64,000 nt of DNA from Cercis canadensis (GCA_003255065.1 QAOA01007002.1:140670-204669), one strand, 5' to 3'; counted from the first letter of the stretch, positions 35,896 to 47,794 are shown. Numbers and translations: made by a program. Notes: a model not told the origin generated them from the letters alone.

Positions 35896-36209
35896 GGTTC
35901 AATTTTGGCTACAAAACTGGCTTCTCTTTTGAAAATAGAGGCCTTACTTATAATGAATTATTTCGCATCACATGATTCATGAAACCCCAAATTATAATGA
36001 GTTTTAAGTTAAATCTCTTAAAAATAGTCTTTCTGACTTTTACTTTTTTGGACAAAACTTAGATAAATTTTTTTAGGTATTTGTGGTGTTATTCTCTAAC
36101 TAAAATATAACATATATATTATATTTTACACCTCATCATCACCTCATGATCATCACCTATGTCTCTTTCTCAATTTTCCTGCCGTTAGAACACAATATTA
36201 AGCGACTCT

Positions 36210-36410
36210 TCAGTTTTTTGCCCAATTCTCCAATTCGTCTCTGATTTGCAGATGAAGATTGTAGTCATGCCCAACTCGTCTATCAACCAGCAATGACGCA
36301 AAAGCTCTATGAAACCGTAGCACCTCATAGAGGTGAAGCTTGAGATCCAAACACAAGGCACCAGCACATCCAGCATTGGCAACGACATCCACTCCTTCTC
36401 TCAAATTCAA
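36210..36410 (-). CDS. Hypothetical small protein carried in the TIR element (copy C)
   Basis: The minus-strand 66-residue frame starts MNLREGVDVVANAGCAGAL, continues EVLRFHRAFASLLVD and HDYNLHLQIRDELENWAKN, then stops. It aligns with the copy B frame at 22340, with a short in-frame deletion and several substitutions. The stop after ENWAKN is absent in B. Frame preservation over a neutral duplication is mildly suggestive of past coding. Not recognised. Confidence 0.3.
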   Translation of the reverse strand: MNLREGVDVVANAGCAGALCLDLKLHLYEVLRFHRAFASLLVDRRVGHDYNLHLQIRDELENWAKN

Positions 36411-37650
36411 TTGTTCTCCATCTCCTTGCCATCATCCATGAACTACTTTCAGTTCCAAAGAAGGTGCAATATGTAAAGATAGAAAAGCAAATTAGACCTG
36501 TAATTTCCTTTCAAATAAGCAAGCACCTACCCGACAAGGAAGTTCAGGGATGGAGTTATTGAAGATAGAACATGAATCGAAACTGAGAGGGAGGGAAGTT
36601 GAGAGATGCGGTGGTGATGCCAAGAGTGAGAGATAATGGAGAACCAGCGTGAAAGAGAGATCGAGAAAGGGAAGAAGAAAGTGAAAAACCTTGGATTGAT
36701 CTTCATTAGATGAAGCAGCACTGAATTGATGATGCAGATGAGATGTAGCAGCAGAGAAGAATTTAAGAACAAGCAAGAACACTATGCAGAATGTTTTTAG
36801 AAGAAAGAAGAGAAAACTGAAGTGTATGAGCCTTGAGCTCTTTTGTATTCATTTGATAAAATGAATTGGTTAATCGTATACAATGCTTAGATAACAGAAT
36901 ATATAGTGATCTGATGTAAAGATAGTTATCTACTCAACCTTTCTCTAGAAGCTTTTGAATAGTTAGTTACTAACTAACTTAACTAACTCTAGTGACAATG
37001 GGCTATGACTAACAATATGATAGCTGGCTATGACTAAAAATATAGAAATGTCACTGAGTTGTACACATCACCCTCCATCATCTGACTTTCATTTAACATT
37101 CTCCCTCAAACTCAAGGTTCTAGGAAGAACAGTGAGTTTGCTACGATTGGAGAGAAAAGGCTTGGTGGATAATGGTTTGGTGAGTGTGTATGCCAGTTGA
37201 TCAGAAGAAGGAACATGGCAGAGTTTGAGGGACTTGTTGAGCACTCTTTCGCAGACAAAATGACAATTAATCTCAATGTGCTTTGTCTTAGCATGCAACA
37301 CTAGATTTGTGGCAAGAAAGGTAGCACTCAAGTTGTCACATAGCAACAAAGGAGGATAAGGCAGAGAAAATCTAAGTTCTTGAAACAAGGACTACAACCA
37401 AAGAAATTCAAAGGTGGCATTGGCTAAAGCCCTATACTCAGCTTCAGTGCTTGAGTGAGCCACAACTTTCTATTTTCCTAAAATCCAAGAGATGAGGCTT
37501 GATCCAAAAAATATGGCATGACCACTGGTGTTGTGTCTGTCATTAGGACAACCAGCCTAGTCTAAATGAGAATATGCAATCAGTGGTAGTTGCTTGGACT
37601 TGGTGATGGTGAGACCATGAGACATAATACCTTTGAGATACTTCAGAACA

Positions 37651-39235
37651 TGATGGGACTTTTTCCGGCAAGTATACCGGGTCACACAAGTAATATAATA
37701 ATGAGTAGAGTATCATTCCCACGAGGATTAAGGCTAGCAACTACCAATTTTACCAATAAAGATTCTATTTGGAAAAGATAATACTTTGGATTGAAGGCAG
37801 CCCAAGAATGAGCAGCTACAATTATTAACTAAGTAACAAACTAAGTAACAAAACTCGAACAATATCGTAAACAATCTTTAAGAAACAATCTAAATGTGAA
37901 ATTGATAATAAGAATGAGAAAGGCTAGGGGTTGATTTCATTCACTTGCAAATTCGATTACCTCATAGACAAGGTAATCTCAGAAACAATACTGAACTACT
38001 TATTTCAGTTACAATTCCTTTTGTTGTCGGTTTATTTCCTTAATGTGATTGAACTCAATTCCTTGGTGAAACAATCCTCCCTATACCAATTACTTGTCCA
38101 ATTCCTTGACACAACTAATTAATCTAGGTGATTAGGTTCTAGGAAATTAATCTAATACCACCTAAACGAAGTTATCTATTCCTAGATTAACTCAATTTAG
38201 GATAGAATTTACAGAGCACATTCAGATCTTACTTTTCCTAGTATTGAAATGAATCTTTTAACCATTCAAATGGTAGCTAAGCATTTAAAGGCATTAATAA
38301 CAGTAAATTCCATTCAACAAAAGGAGTTGTACTAAAACAAGTTTATTCAATCTTGAAACCTCATTACAATTGAATTACATCAAACCCCTAACACTAAGAA
38401 TTTAGCTACTCATACTTTAATTCAATAAAAGCAAATAGGTAAAGTTCAACATGAGATGAAAAGAAGAAGAAGAAGAAGAAACTCTATGTCGTTTGAGTCG
38501 CAATTGCTCCCCTTCCTCCTCTAGTTCTTCTGCTCATTTTCTTCCCAAGTACGGCCTCCCTTTCCCATGCATCAGATTTCCCCCTTTTATACTTGTGCAG
38601 AATTAGGTCTTCTAAATAGAAAAAGCTCGAACACGGCTCTGACACGGCCGTGTTCCGTGTTTGGACATGGGTGTGTCACTTATGTTGCTTTCTTGGTCAT
38701 CGAACACGGGCACATACACGGCCGTGTTCTTCTCTGGTCCTGGCCATGTCGCTTAGACATGACCCGTGCTCTTCTCTGCTCTGGGCATGTCCTTTCTTTG
38801 TAGCCTCTGCCTGTTCAACACGGCCTATCACACGGCCATGTTTGTTCTTGCCTTGACCGTATTTGCCCTTAGACTTAGTCTTTGTTCTCTTGGACATTCT
38901 GCTTGATCAACACGGCCTTGAATACGGCCGTGTTTGTTCTTGTCTGAGGTCGTGTTTGTCCATAAGCTTGAGCAGCAACCTCTGGATGTTAGACACGGGG
39001 TACACACCGCCGTGTTCCTGCCCGTGTCTACCTAAAAACTTGGTGTAAGGCTGCTTTCCTTGCCATTTTCTCCTTGAATTGCTTCCAGATTCTTCTTATT
39101 TCCTGATTACCCAACTTTGTACCTGTCAAAGCCAATTTGTGGATTAAACACCATGTTTAGAGAGGATTTGCTCACAATGCAGGTAAGAATTCAATATTAA
39201 AGCATGATTTTTATAGTCCTAAAAGACAAATATCA
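37651..39235. mobile_element. Solo LTR of a gypsy-type retrotransposon
   Basis: A 1,585-bp insertion starts TGATGGGACTTTTTCCGG and ends AAATATCA. Perfect 5-bp TSDs GAACA flank it (37646-37650 and 39236-39240). TG...CA termini, a 5-bp TSD and no internal coding region mark a solo LTR, the product of LTR-LTR recombination. The start resembles LTRs widespread in dicots, but I cannot name the family. The region 38630-39030 contains a cluster of ACACGGCCGTGT-like palindromic motifs that create spurious open frames. A (GAA)n-like tract lies at 38459-38481. Confidence 0.85.
38630..39030. repeat. Cluster of ACACGGCCGTGT-type palindromes in the solo LTR
   Basis: The motif ACACGGCCGTGT and variants (ACACGGGCAC, ACACGGCCATGT, ATACGGCCGTGT) recur about every 30-70 bp through 400 bp. 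Local GC is far above the surrounding AT-rich DNA. The arrangement is a degenerate interspersed palindrome cluster, not a tandem array. Confidence 0.75.
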
Positions 39236-39338
39236 GAACACATTTAGCAGCTTGGAAATGCAAATTTGTGGGAGCACTCATGAATTGACAGAGTTTATTT
39301 ATTGAATAGGCAATATTAGGTCTAGTTATGGTGCAATA

Positions 39339-39622
39339 TGATAGAGCCCAAGATACTATGGGTATGGGTATGGGTATGGGTCAGAAGGAATCACTGTAGT
39401 AACACTAACCCGAAGCAATGGAAAGTTTACTCTAGAAAGAAGGTAGAGACACGTGGAACCAATGCAAGGAAGCAGGTAGTTTTGGATAGAGAAGGCAGTA
39501 ATAGTTTAGCTTAATAGGAGGAAGGCACGAGAGGGAGGGGAGTGAATAGTTTTGTGAGTTGATTAAGCATTATTGCTTGAGACCTGCAGCTCTATGAGTT
39601 GAGGGAGAGTGAGAATCCATCA
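39339..39622 (+). repeat. 5' LTR of the Reina-like element, with (GGGTAT)n
   Basis: It starts TGATAGAGCCCAAGATACTA and ends GAATCCATCA. It contains a short run of GGGTAT units at about 39359-39382, four here and two in the 3' LTR. TTGGTCTAACTTACCGG follows at once, at the primer-binding position. Confidence 0.85.
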
Positions 39623-39661
39623 TTGGTCTAACTTACCGGATACCCAAAACCAGCGGCAACA

Positions 39662-40813
39662 ATGGTGTCGGGAGTGCAGTCAAGGGTAGAGTCCGTGGAA
39701 GGAAAGGTAGTAGATATCGACGAGAAGGTGACGTCGATTGAGTCTAAATTGGAGCAACTCGTTCGTTTGGTGACAACCATGCAAGAAGCCATGGTTAGTA
39801 GTGAAAAGGAGCAAGTGAAATTCTGCCACTAATTCTCCAGGTTGATGGCTCAAGTGGATAAGCGTGCGGTAGGAGACAGTGAGAGGGAGGACCTGGTGTT
39901 ATCAGGGTCATCGGGATCACATCAAGAAGCAGTGAACCACGATTATAATGCTCGGGGATCAATGGGTTGGGAAACATTGGAGTTCATGGTGGACTTCCAG
40001 ACCATGGCGTGACGGGTCAAGTTGCTGTCGTTCGCTGGAATCGATCCTTGAGGTTGGCTTATTCGTGCAGAGCAATTCTTCCGAGTGCAACAGACACCTC
40101 CGGAGATGCGAATAGCACTAGCCCAAATTTGTATGGAGGGCGAGGTTGTGCATTGGTTCACTATTTTGATGGAGGTGTTTTTGATAATGACATGGGAACA
40201 GTTTCAAAATGAATTAATGGAGAGGTTTAGTGGATTGGAAATCTTGAATCCTTACTTGGAGATAGCAACGCTTAAGCAATAGGGGACGGTGCAGGAGTTC
40301 ATTTTTGAGTTCGAATATTTGGCTTCTCTGTTACCCAGACAGCCGGAATAACAATACGTGGGATACTTTGTGAACAGACTGAAGAAAGATATTCGAAATT
40401 GGGTCCGGGTCCATAATCCTGAAACCCGATTGCAAGCAATATGGCTAGCCCACAATGTTGAGATGGCTTTGAAGAAAGTGTGGGATAGACAGATGCGAGG
40501 CATGGTGAGCAAACCTCCATCTCATTTTAATCAATTTTCGCCTAGTTCTTATAAGCCAAGGGGAGTAGGGTTTGGTAAAATGGGGGAATCGGGTCTTTCT
40601 AGCCATATAAAGGATCGCATGGAGGGAACTGCTCAAGCCAAACAAGGGCCATTTAATCGGAGAAGAACCCAAAATCTGATAGCTCAGGAGTGGGAGGAGA
40701 GACGACGTAAGGGACTCTGTTTCAGGTGTGGCCAGCAATATAGCCTGGGGCACAAATGCCCTGACCCAAAACTTCGGGTGAGGATGAAACAGTGGGTGAT
40801 ACTGGAGAAATGA
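39662..40813 (+). pseudogene. Gypsy gag protein remnant
   Basis: From ATG 39662 (MVSGVQSRVESVEGKVVDID) a coiled-coil-like N-terminus leads into a retrotransposon gag domain (HWFTILMEVF, WEQFQNELMERF, FVNRLKKDIRNWVRV). It ends with a zinc knuckle CFRCGQQYSLGHKC (CX2CX4HX4C) at about 40722. Stops near 39827, 40009, 40048, 40280 and 40349 plus at least one frameshift interrupt it. Gag would package element RNA in cytoplasmic particles. A stop at about 40811 separates it from the protease region. Confidence 0.85.
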
Positions 40814-40899
40814 TGGTGACTAAGGCCGAAGAACAAAAAGGAGAATTTGAAGGGGAATGTAGTGTGGTGGACTCATAAGGATTGTGAGAATTTTATGGT

Positions 40900-43800
40900 A
40901 TCATGAAAGGCAACATGAATATACTCAAAACAATGAAAATATAAGGCACGTTAAATGGAATCCCTATCCTTATCTTGATTGACAGTAAGGTAACTCATAA
41001 TTTTGTATCAACAAAACTTGTGACTGCTTTAGGGTTACAATTAGAAGGGACAGAAGGTCAACTAGGAATAAGGTTGGGGGATGGGTATAGGGTGCTTACC
41101 TAAGGAAAATGCTCTCACCTAAAGTTGTCTATGGGGGTTTATTCCTGTGTAATGGATGCTTAGGTACTGGACATGGGTGGTCTTGGCTGAGGACCTTAGG
41201 AGAAGTGGTCACTAATTGGGACACTAGAGTTATGAGCTTTTGGGATGGAAAGCACAAAATTGAGCTGCAGGGAAGTGATACTAAAAGTTTTTCAGCACTC
41301 CATAGCATGTTTGGGAAAGAGGCTATTGGGGGACATAAGGTGACATGTAGAGAAAATGGATTGCAAGTTAATGAGGCAGATATGGAGGAATTAACCTACA
41401 CACAGAGAGAGGAATTGACTGCTGTCATGGAAAAATTCCCAGCAGTGTTCACAAGCCTAAGGCGGTTCCCCCCCACAAGAAGTTTTGATCATGCCATTAA
41501 CCTACGTCCAAGGGCAGGACCGTTAGTGTCTGACCTTATAGGTACCCCTATTTTCACAAAGATGAGATTCGTGGTAGATACAGGAGTTACTTCAGCAAGG
41601 CATCATTCAGCACAACAACAGTGCCTATTCCAGTCCAGTCATTTTGGTCAGAAAAAAGGATGCTAGCTGGCGGATGTGTGTGGACTACAAGACATTAAAC
41701 AAGGTAACTATCACTGATAAGTTTCCTATCCCAGTTGTTGATGAGTTGCTGGATGAGCTCCATGGTTCTAAATAATTTTCAAAGTTAGACCTCAAATCTA
41801 GATATCACCAAATTAGAATGAAGAAAGAAGATATAGAAAAGACTGCTTTCCGCACCCATGAGGGACATTACGAATATTTGGTGATGCCATTTGGATTAAT
41901 GAACGCCCCCTCAACATTCCAAGCTGCCACGAATGATATTTTTTGCCCATATTTAAGGCGCATGGTCTTGGTGTTCTTTGACAATATTTTGGTGTTTAGT
42001 TCCTCATGGCAACAACATCTAGAACACTTACTGTTAGTGCTTTCAATTTTGCAATAGAATCACTTTGTGATCAACAGTAAAAAAATTCAGTTTGGACAGA
42101 AAATTATTTCATACTTGGGTCATTTCATTTCTGGAAATGGAGTCTCTATGGACCCAAAAAAAGTGGATGCGGTCCTTAACTGGCCTGTGCCAAAAAATGT
42201 GAAAGGTGTTAGAGGCTTTTTTGAGTTAACAGGCTATTATCGGAAGTTCATTCTAGGGTATGGCAAGGTGGCGAAACCTTTGATAGCTCTAACAAAGAAA
42301 GATGGTTTTCATTGGGGCAAAGATGAATTACATGCCTTTGAAACCCTTAAGAGGTCAATAACCTCTGCTCTAGTGTTGGTTCTACCAGATTTTTTTTAAG
42401 ACTTTTGACATTGAGTGTGATGCTTCAGGTAAGGGTATAGGAGTGAAGCAGGGGTATAGGAGCAGTTCTATTACAAGACAAGAATCCTATATCTTATTAT
42501 ACCAAGGCAATTTCGAATAGCATTATGTCTAAGTTTGCCTATGAACGGGAAATTTTGGCATTGGAAATGGCAATTCAGTATTGGAAACTGTATTTATTGG
42601 GGAGACCATTTTGAGTTTACACGGATTAGAAAAGCCTCAAGTTTCTGTTACAACAAAAAATTTCTACCCCAGATCAACAAGATTGGCTAGCCAAATTAAT
42701 AGGATATCAATTCGAGATTTTCTACAAGCCAAGAAAGGAAAATGGTGATGCTAATGCATTGTCTAGAGCATATGGGGAAGCTAAATTCTTTATGATGATG
42801 TCTTTTCCTACATGGCTGGAGGGGCAGAATTTAACTCAAGGTTTGGAGCAAGACTCTCAACTTGCACAGATTATTGCAACACTACAACATGATCCTAGAG
42901 CCAAGCCTGGGTTTTCCTTGCTTCAAGGAGTTTTGTATTACAAGGATTGACTGGTAATTCCAGCAAGCTTTCCTCGGATCCCTGTGTTAATTACAGAATT
43001 TCATTCGACCCTACAAGGTGGGCACTCTGGTTACTTGCGTACGTACAAGAGGTTGGCTACTAATTTATATTGGATCGGTATGAAGAAACAAGTACAAGAG
43101 TTTGTCCGTGGGTGTGAGGTGTGTCAACAATAGAAATATTCGGCATTGACCCTTGGGGGTTTGCTACAGCCCTTGGATATTCCGGAACAGATTTGGGAGG
43201 ATGTTTCAATGGACTTTATTACAGGACTCCCTAGATTAAAAGGATGGAAAATTGTTCTAGTGGTTGTAGATAGATTGTCGAAGTATAGCCACTTTCTTCT
43301 CCTTAAGCATCCCTACACTACTAAGAGTATAGCTGAATTGTTTGTTAAGGACGTGATTCAGCTCCATGGAGTGCCCAAATCAGTAGTCAGTGATAGAGAT
43401 CCAATTTTCATGAGCAAATTCTGACAAGAGATATTTAAGCTACATGGGACAAAGCTCAAATTCAGCTCTACATACCATATGGGAACTGATGGGCAGATTG
43501 AAGTGGTTAATCGTTGTTTAGAAGTTTATCTACGTTGCTTTGCAGTAGAACAACCAAGGGTTGGGCAGTGTGGATTCCTTAGGCAAAATTGTGGTACAAT
43601 ACCCTTTTCCATGCTTCTACACACACAACACCATTTGAGGTGGTTTATGGTAGGAAGCCCCCAACCATTTTAAAATTCATCCCAGGTGAGACGAGAGTAG
43701 AATTGGTAGCTAGAGAGCTGATGGATAGAGATGAGGCACTGAGGCAATTAAAGTTCCACTTGCTCAAGGCTCAAAATAGTATGAAGAAATATGTTGATAA

Positions 43801-44270
43801 ACACAGGCGAGATGTCTCTTTACAGGTGGGAGAATGGATTTATTTGAAATTAAGGCCTCACTGACAGAAATTTGGGCCACAAGAATTAATCAAAAGCGCT
43901 CCCCAAGGTTCTATGGACCTTTTTTGATTTTGGAAAAGTTGGGAGCAGTCACCTATAAACTATAGCTGCCAGAAAATTCATGAGTTCATTCGGTGTTTCA
44001 TGTGTCACAACTTAAAAAATCTATTGGACAGAAGTTTGCTAATTCAACACTACCTATTGGCATGGGAATTGAATTACAGGAGGATGACCAACCTATTCGA
44101 ATTCTGGGAAAACGCAAGGAGCACAAACATAATGAATAAGTGGTTTAGTGGTTAGTAGAATAGAAAGCCAAGCCTATTGAAGAAGCTACTTAGGAGGATG
44201 AATACACTCTCCGTTCTCATTTTCCTGATTTCAGTCTTAAGGACAAGACTACTTTTGAAGGAAAGGGCAG
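40900..44270 (+). pseudogene. Gypsy pol remnant (protease, RT, RNase H, integrase, chromodomain)
   Basis: Protease-like LIDSKVTHNF at about 40977 (usual D-S/T-G reads DSK); RT with a [17 protein letters not shown] region at about 41680 and [19 protein letters not shown] at about 41875. The RT catalytic YxDD box reads FFDN at about 41978, replacing one essential Asp. RNase H remnants lie at 42410-42780. An integrase zinc-binding GHSGYLRTYKRL...CEVCQQ region lies at about 43020-43130 and a core with [25 protein letters not shown] and SDRDPIF at 43210-43410. The tail VFHVSQLKKS and a chromodomain-like EDEYTLRSHFPDFSL follow near 44000 and 44200. Many stops. Confidence 0.85.
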
Positions 44271-44553
44271 TGATAGAGCCCAAGATACTATGGGTATGGG
44301 TATGGATCAAATGAGGGATCAGGGTAGTAACACTAACCCGAAGCAATGGAAGGTTTACTCTAGAAGGAAGGCATAGACACGTGGAACCAATGAAGGGAAA
44401 TAGGTAGTTTTGGAGAGAGAAGGTAGTAACGGTTTAGCTTAATAGAAGGAAGGCACGAGAGGGAGGGGGAGTGAATAGTTTTGTGAGTTGATTCAACATT
44501 ATTGCTTGGGACCTGCAGCTCTATGAGCTGAGGGAGAGAGTGAGAACCCATCA
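44271..44553 (+). repeat. 3' LTR of the Reina-like element
   Basis: It starts TGATAGAGCCCAAGATACTA and ends GAACCCATCA. It is closely similar to the 5' LTR, differing by point changes and a shorter GGGTAT run. Confidence 0.85.
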
Positions 44554-45103
44554 TAATATTGTAAGGCACCTACCAAGCTTCTGTAGAGAAATGGTTGAGA
44601 CAACAATTCACCATTAGAAATGGAGAGAACATGAGAGCTTATCATTGGAGTAGGAGCTGGTTTGGCATTTTCCAATCTTGCTCTATGAAGAAGATCAATA
44701 ATGTACCTAGTTTGTGAAAGCTGTAGCTGCTGTGACATTCTTGTAGTTTCAATGCCCAAAAAATAGTGAAGAGCACCCAAATCCTTTAAAGAGAAAGCAG
44801 AATTCAAGGAAACAACAAGGGATTGAATGAGGGACAAATTGGAGCCAGTGAGGATTATATCATCAACATATACTAACAGATAAAGGATGACATCAGTAGA
44901 AGAAAATACAAATAAGGAGTAACATTATAGACACCTCATTGAGTTGTACACATTACCCTCCATCATTTGACTTTCGTTTAACAGAAAGCGGATATGGCAA
45001 GTAACGCTGTTATAGAAGAGGTGATGATGAGGTGGTGCTAAGGTGTAAGAAAAATATATATGTTATATTTTAATTGAAGAACAACATCACAAGAACCTAA
45101 AAA

Positions 45104-45385
45104 TCTTCACTTGTAAACATGTTATGTACATAAAAATCATTGCTCCTAGCTATCTGTACACCAATATGGTATGCATGTTGCCCTTGATTTGCTTCAATTG
45201 AGATTTGAGAGAAGGAAACTCTCAGTTCTCTAAGTTTGGACTCTATGTGCCTTTTGCTTAGAAATTCAAATCAACTATGTCAGTACGGCGTGGTAGGCAA
45301 GGATATAGCAAATAACATAGATGTTAACTCCTAAACATCCCGTTCGATCGAAAGTTGGCATGCTCAATAATAAATAAACATCTAA
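45104..45385. other. Copy C backbone before the Harbinger insertion
   Basis: It matches copy A 2086-2363 with scattered substitutions. No gene. TAA at 45383-45385 is the left target-site duplication of the next element. Confidence 0.6.
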
Positions 45386-45750
45386 TGCCCCGTTTGGATA
45401 GCATAGCTTATAGTTTATTAGAGCTTTTATACTAATATAAGTACTTTTATATAAATAAATAAAAATGTTTGGATCAGCTTATATAAATAATTTATTAATT
45501 CTTAAAAAGTTATTTTTAGCTTATTTTATAAAGAGCGTCGTACGAAATCTGAGAAATTACCGACAAGCTGTTTCGTAAATTTATGGGCGAATTCTATCCG
45601 TGAACATCACTCACCTTCAAAACTCTTCTCGTCTCTCTCACCATCGACCTTCTCTGTATCTCCCAGTTTCTTCCATCGAACGTTTTGAGACCCGTCCATG
45701 GAAGTAGCTTCTTCATCTGAAAGAGACGAAGCTTAGTTGAATAGTGGAAG

Positions 45751-47419
45751 ATGAAGGCGATAGTGATATCGACTCCGGGTGGCCCAAAAGTTCTGCAACT
45801 CCAAGACGTCGATGACCCTGAGATCAAAGACGACTAGATCCTCATCAAGGTGGAAGGAACAGCGCTCAACCGAGCCGATACACTTCAGAGGAAAGGTTCG
45901 TACCCTCCCCCCAAAGGTGCCAGCCCTTACCTGGGACTGGAGTGTTCTGGAACCACCGAAGCCGTCGGCAAAAACTTTTCCAGGTGGAAAATTGGCGATC
46001 AGGTACTTTACTATGGACTCTTGGGAGCTTTTGGGTTTTAAAATTCTCCGAATTCATTTCGAATTTTGCAGTTCTCGATAGGTGATTTTTAGTTTTTGGT
46101 GAAGGAGAATTTCGTTTAGGTTTCTTTGAGCAAAAGTTTTCCACTTTTAATTCTTCCAAGTGGGTTATTTTGTGATGAAATATAGTCGTTTAGTTGTAAT
46201 AAATCGTTGTTTATAATTATAGAAATAGAGTGCGGATGTCGACTTAAGAGCAAAATGGGATTTTTTTATTCTGGCTAAAATGATTGGTTTGCGAGCAAAT
46301 TGAATTGTGGGCACTTAATTGTTGGGTGTCTAAAAAATGCAAAACAACTCAAAGTCCTGTAACAATTGACAGGTTTGGGAAATTTTCAATAAGATTTTCC
46401 TCTTATTTATGTTTGTGCTATAGGAAGGTAACTCATGAGAAATATGGATATGCTTGTTTGGAGTTTTGCCTTATGATGTTCGCATTCATTTAGGCAGAAG
46501 CAGTTGTATAGCTTGTAATTTTTGGACAGAAGTGTACTTATATTAAAAATTAGAAATCTTGTCTTCAGTTTTGGATGAGTCATATCTGACATGTTGTATA
46601 AAATATTTGAAGTTTATTCAATTAACCAGGTTGATTTAGCTCCATGATTGTTGAATTTATCTGACATGAGGTTGTTTGCTAATGATTTCAAATCTGTTAG
46701 TGTGTATTGCGATGAACCAAAATTGCTTTAGTAATACATTAATTGTGGTTTACAGGTATGTGCTCTTCTCAGTGGAGGTGGATATGCTGAGAAAGTTGTT
46801 GTTCCAACTGGACAAGTTCTTCCTGTTCCACCAGGGGTTTCTCTGAAAGACGCTACTAGTTTCCCTGAGGTCGCATGCACTGTGTGGTCAACAGTTTTTA
46901 TGATGAGCCGGCTATCTGAAGGGGAAACATTCTTGGTAACTCTGAAGTCTAATAATCTATTGTCTGAATTATAACTATATGGGTGCAGCTTATAGTCCAT
47001 GCTTGTATTTTATCAAAACTTGTCATTGGGTGCATTTATTATGGTACCATGTTTTAAAATTAATTATTATCCCATTAATTCTCAGGTCCATGGGGACTCT
47101 AGTGGAATTGGCACATTTGCAATTCAGATAGCTAAATACCGAGGAGCCAAAGTATTTGTCACTGCAGGTCCATTAGTGCTTTCATGTCATTGAATAAGTC
47201 GCTGTCCATACATTTTAGATGTGGAAATAATATTGTCCAGTCCAATGAAATTGGGACATTTTCAAGTTTTGATTTCTGTCCATCTCATTGATTGAAATTG
47301 TAGCTCCAAGTAATGTTTATCAAAAGAACTCATGCATTTTGGGTATTGATTAGCAGGTAGTGAGGAGAAATTAGCTTTCTGCAAGGATATGGGTGCTGAT
47401 TTGGGCATCAATTACAAAG
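45751..47419 (+). pseudogene. Captured PIG3-like quinone oxidoreductase, exons 1-4 with introns
   Basis: Exons at 45751-46002, 46756-46935, 47086-47167 and 47357-47419 join in frame, each bounded by GT and AG. Read-out: MKAIVISTPGGPKVLQLQDV, then a medium-chain dehydrogenase/reductase N-domain (ALNRADTLQRKG, YLGLECSGTTEAVG, WKIGDQ), VCALLSGGGYAEKVVVPTGQ, and the nucleotide-binding start HGDSSGIGTFAIQIAKYRGA with VFVTAGSEEKLAFCKD. This matches plant NAD(P)H quinone oxidoreductases of the TP53I3/PIG3 type (about 325 residues). About 190 codons are kept; the C-terminal half is missing. One nonsense TAG at about 45835-45837 replaces the expected Glu in DDEILIKV. The retained introns mean genomic DNA, not a cDNA, was captured. 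Confidence 0.85.
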
Positions 47420-47695
47420 TATTCATGGTCCAATAACTGGAAATGAGCTAATAGACCTCCTATTTGCTGAGTCTATTTCCTTTTATATTGCTACAGACCG
47501 TTATAGTAAAAATTTTAGTTAGTTAGTTTGAGTAGTTTCTAAGTTGATCTGTAGTTCACTTATAAGATCATGTTATCTGGTATTTACACTGCCTGTGGCA
47601 TTATGCATTCACATGCTTTTCCACCCCATTATTTTGTACGCCTGGAAGATCAAAGAACTACCAAGGACGACTTATATTTAAGAAAGAGGACCAGG

Positions 47696-47788
47696 ATGAG
47701 TCGGTGGCTTTGTTGTACTTGTCAGATCGAAGATTCTTATCCATCCAATGAAAATGAGCACTAAAAAGCTCAAGGAATTATGGAGATT
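47696..47788 (+). pseudogene. Captured first coding exon of a PTI1-like protein kinase
   Basis: The ATG at 47696 gives MSRWLCCTCQIEDSYPSNEN then EH and, after a one-base loss, LKSSRNYGD, ending at a GTATGT donor at 47789. This is the conserved Cys-rich N-terminus of plant PTI1-like kinases (family form M-R-R-W-L-C-C-T-C), where the cysteines are thought to be acylation sites for membrane attachment. The kinase domain is absent. Upstream bases from about 47560 probably are the captured 5' UTR. It lies in the same Harbinger element as the PIG3-like fragment and on the same strand, about 280 bp downstream. Confidence 0.75.
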
Positions 47789-47794
47789 GTATGT

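Larger units (their letters stand above)
39339..44553 (+). mobile_element. Reina-like Ty3/gypsy chromovirus, nearly complete
   Basis: A 5.2 kb element with short LTRs at 39339-39622 and 44271-44553. Flanking CAATA (39334-39338) and TAATA (44554-44558) make a 5-bp TSD with one mismatch. Domain order is gag, protease, RT, RNase H, integrase, then a chromodomain-like tail, the gypsy order. Short LTRs and a length near 5 kb fit the Reina clade. A polypurine-like GAAGGAAAGGGCAG precedes the 3' LTR. It is inserted in the deleted copia of copy C and absent from A and B, so it is younger than the duplication, but many stops show it is dead. Confidence 0.9.
36792..44983 (-). mobile_element. Internally deleted Ty1/copia element split by two insertions (copy C)
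   Basis: Pieces: the 3' LTR (36792-37098), polyprotein end and RNase H (37099-37650), continued at 39241-39333 and 44559-44925, and a 5' LTR start fragment (44926-44983). A solo LTR (37651-39235) and a gypsy element (39339-44553) interrupt it. The fused 5' LTR-to-RT junction near 44925 is the same as in A and B. Motifs seen: SLKDLGALHYFLGIETTRM at about 44770 and KHIEINCHFVCERV near 37260. Confidence 0.85.
36068..45103. mobile_element. TIR DNA transposon with nested retroelements (copy C)
   Basis: This is the same element as 20443-22693, in inverted orientation. The left end carries TTTGTGGTGTTATTCTCTAA (about 36080) and CACCTCATCATCACC; the right end carries the complement, ending AACAACATCACAAG at about 45092. 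The inverted similarity seems to extend outward through TTTTTAGG on both sides. The element is swollen by a copia that itself contains a solo LTR and a gypsy element. Its left TIR lies in what should be the promoter of the P450 pseudogene. Confidence 0.6.

Noticed and set aside
38567..39048. Cys/Leu-rich open frames in several phases
   Set aside because: They come from the repeated ACACGGCCGTGT motifs of the solo LTR; overlapping frames on both strands show similar composition and no family match.
39357..39382. Telomere-like GGGTAT run
   Set aside because: The unit is not the plant telomere repeat (TTTAGGG), and a shorter run occurs at the same place in the 3' LTR, so it is an LTR microsatellite.
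46407..46592. Open frames within 46003-46755
   Set aside because: They lie in the first intron of the captured oxidoreductase and show no coding features.
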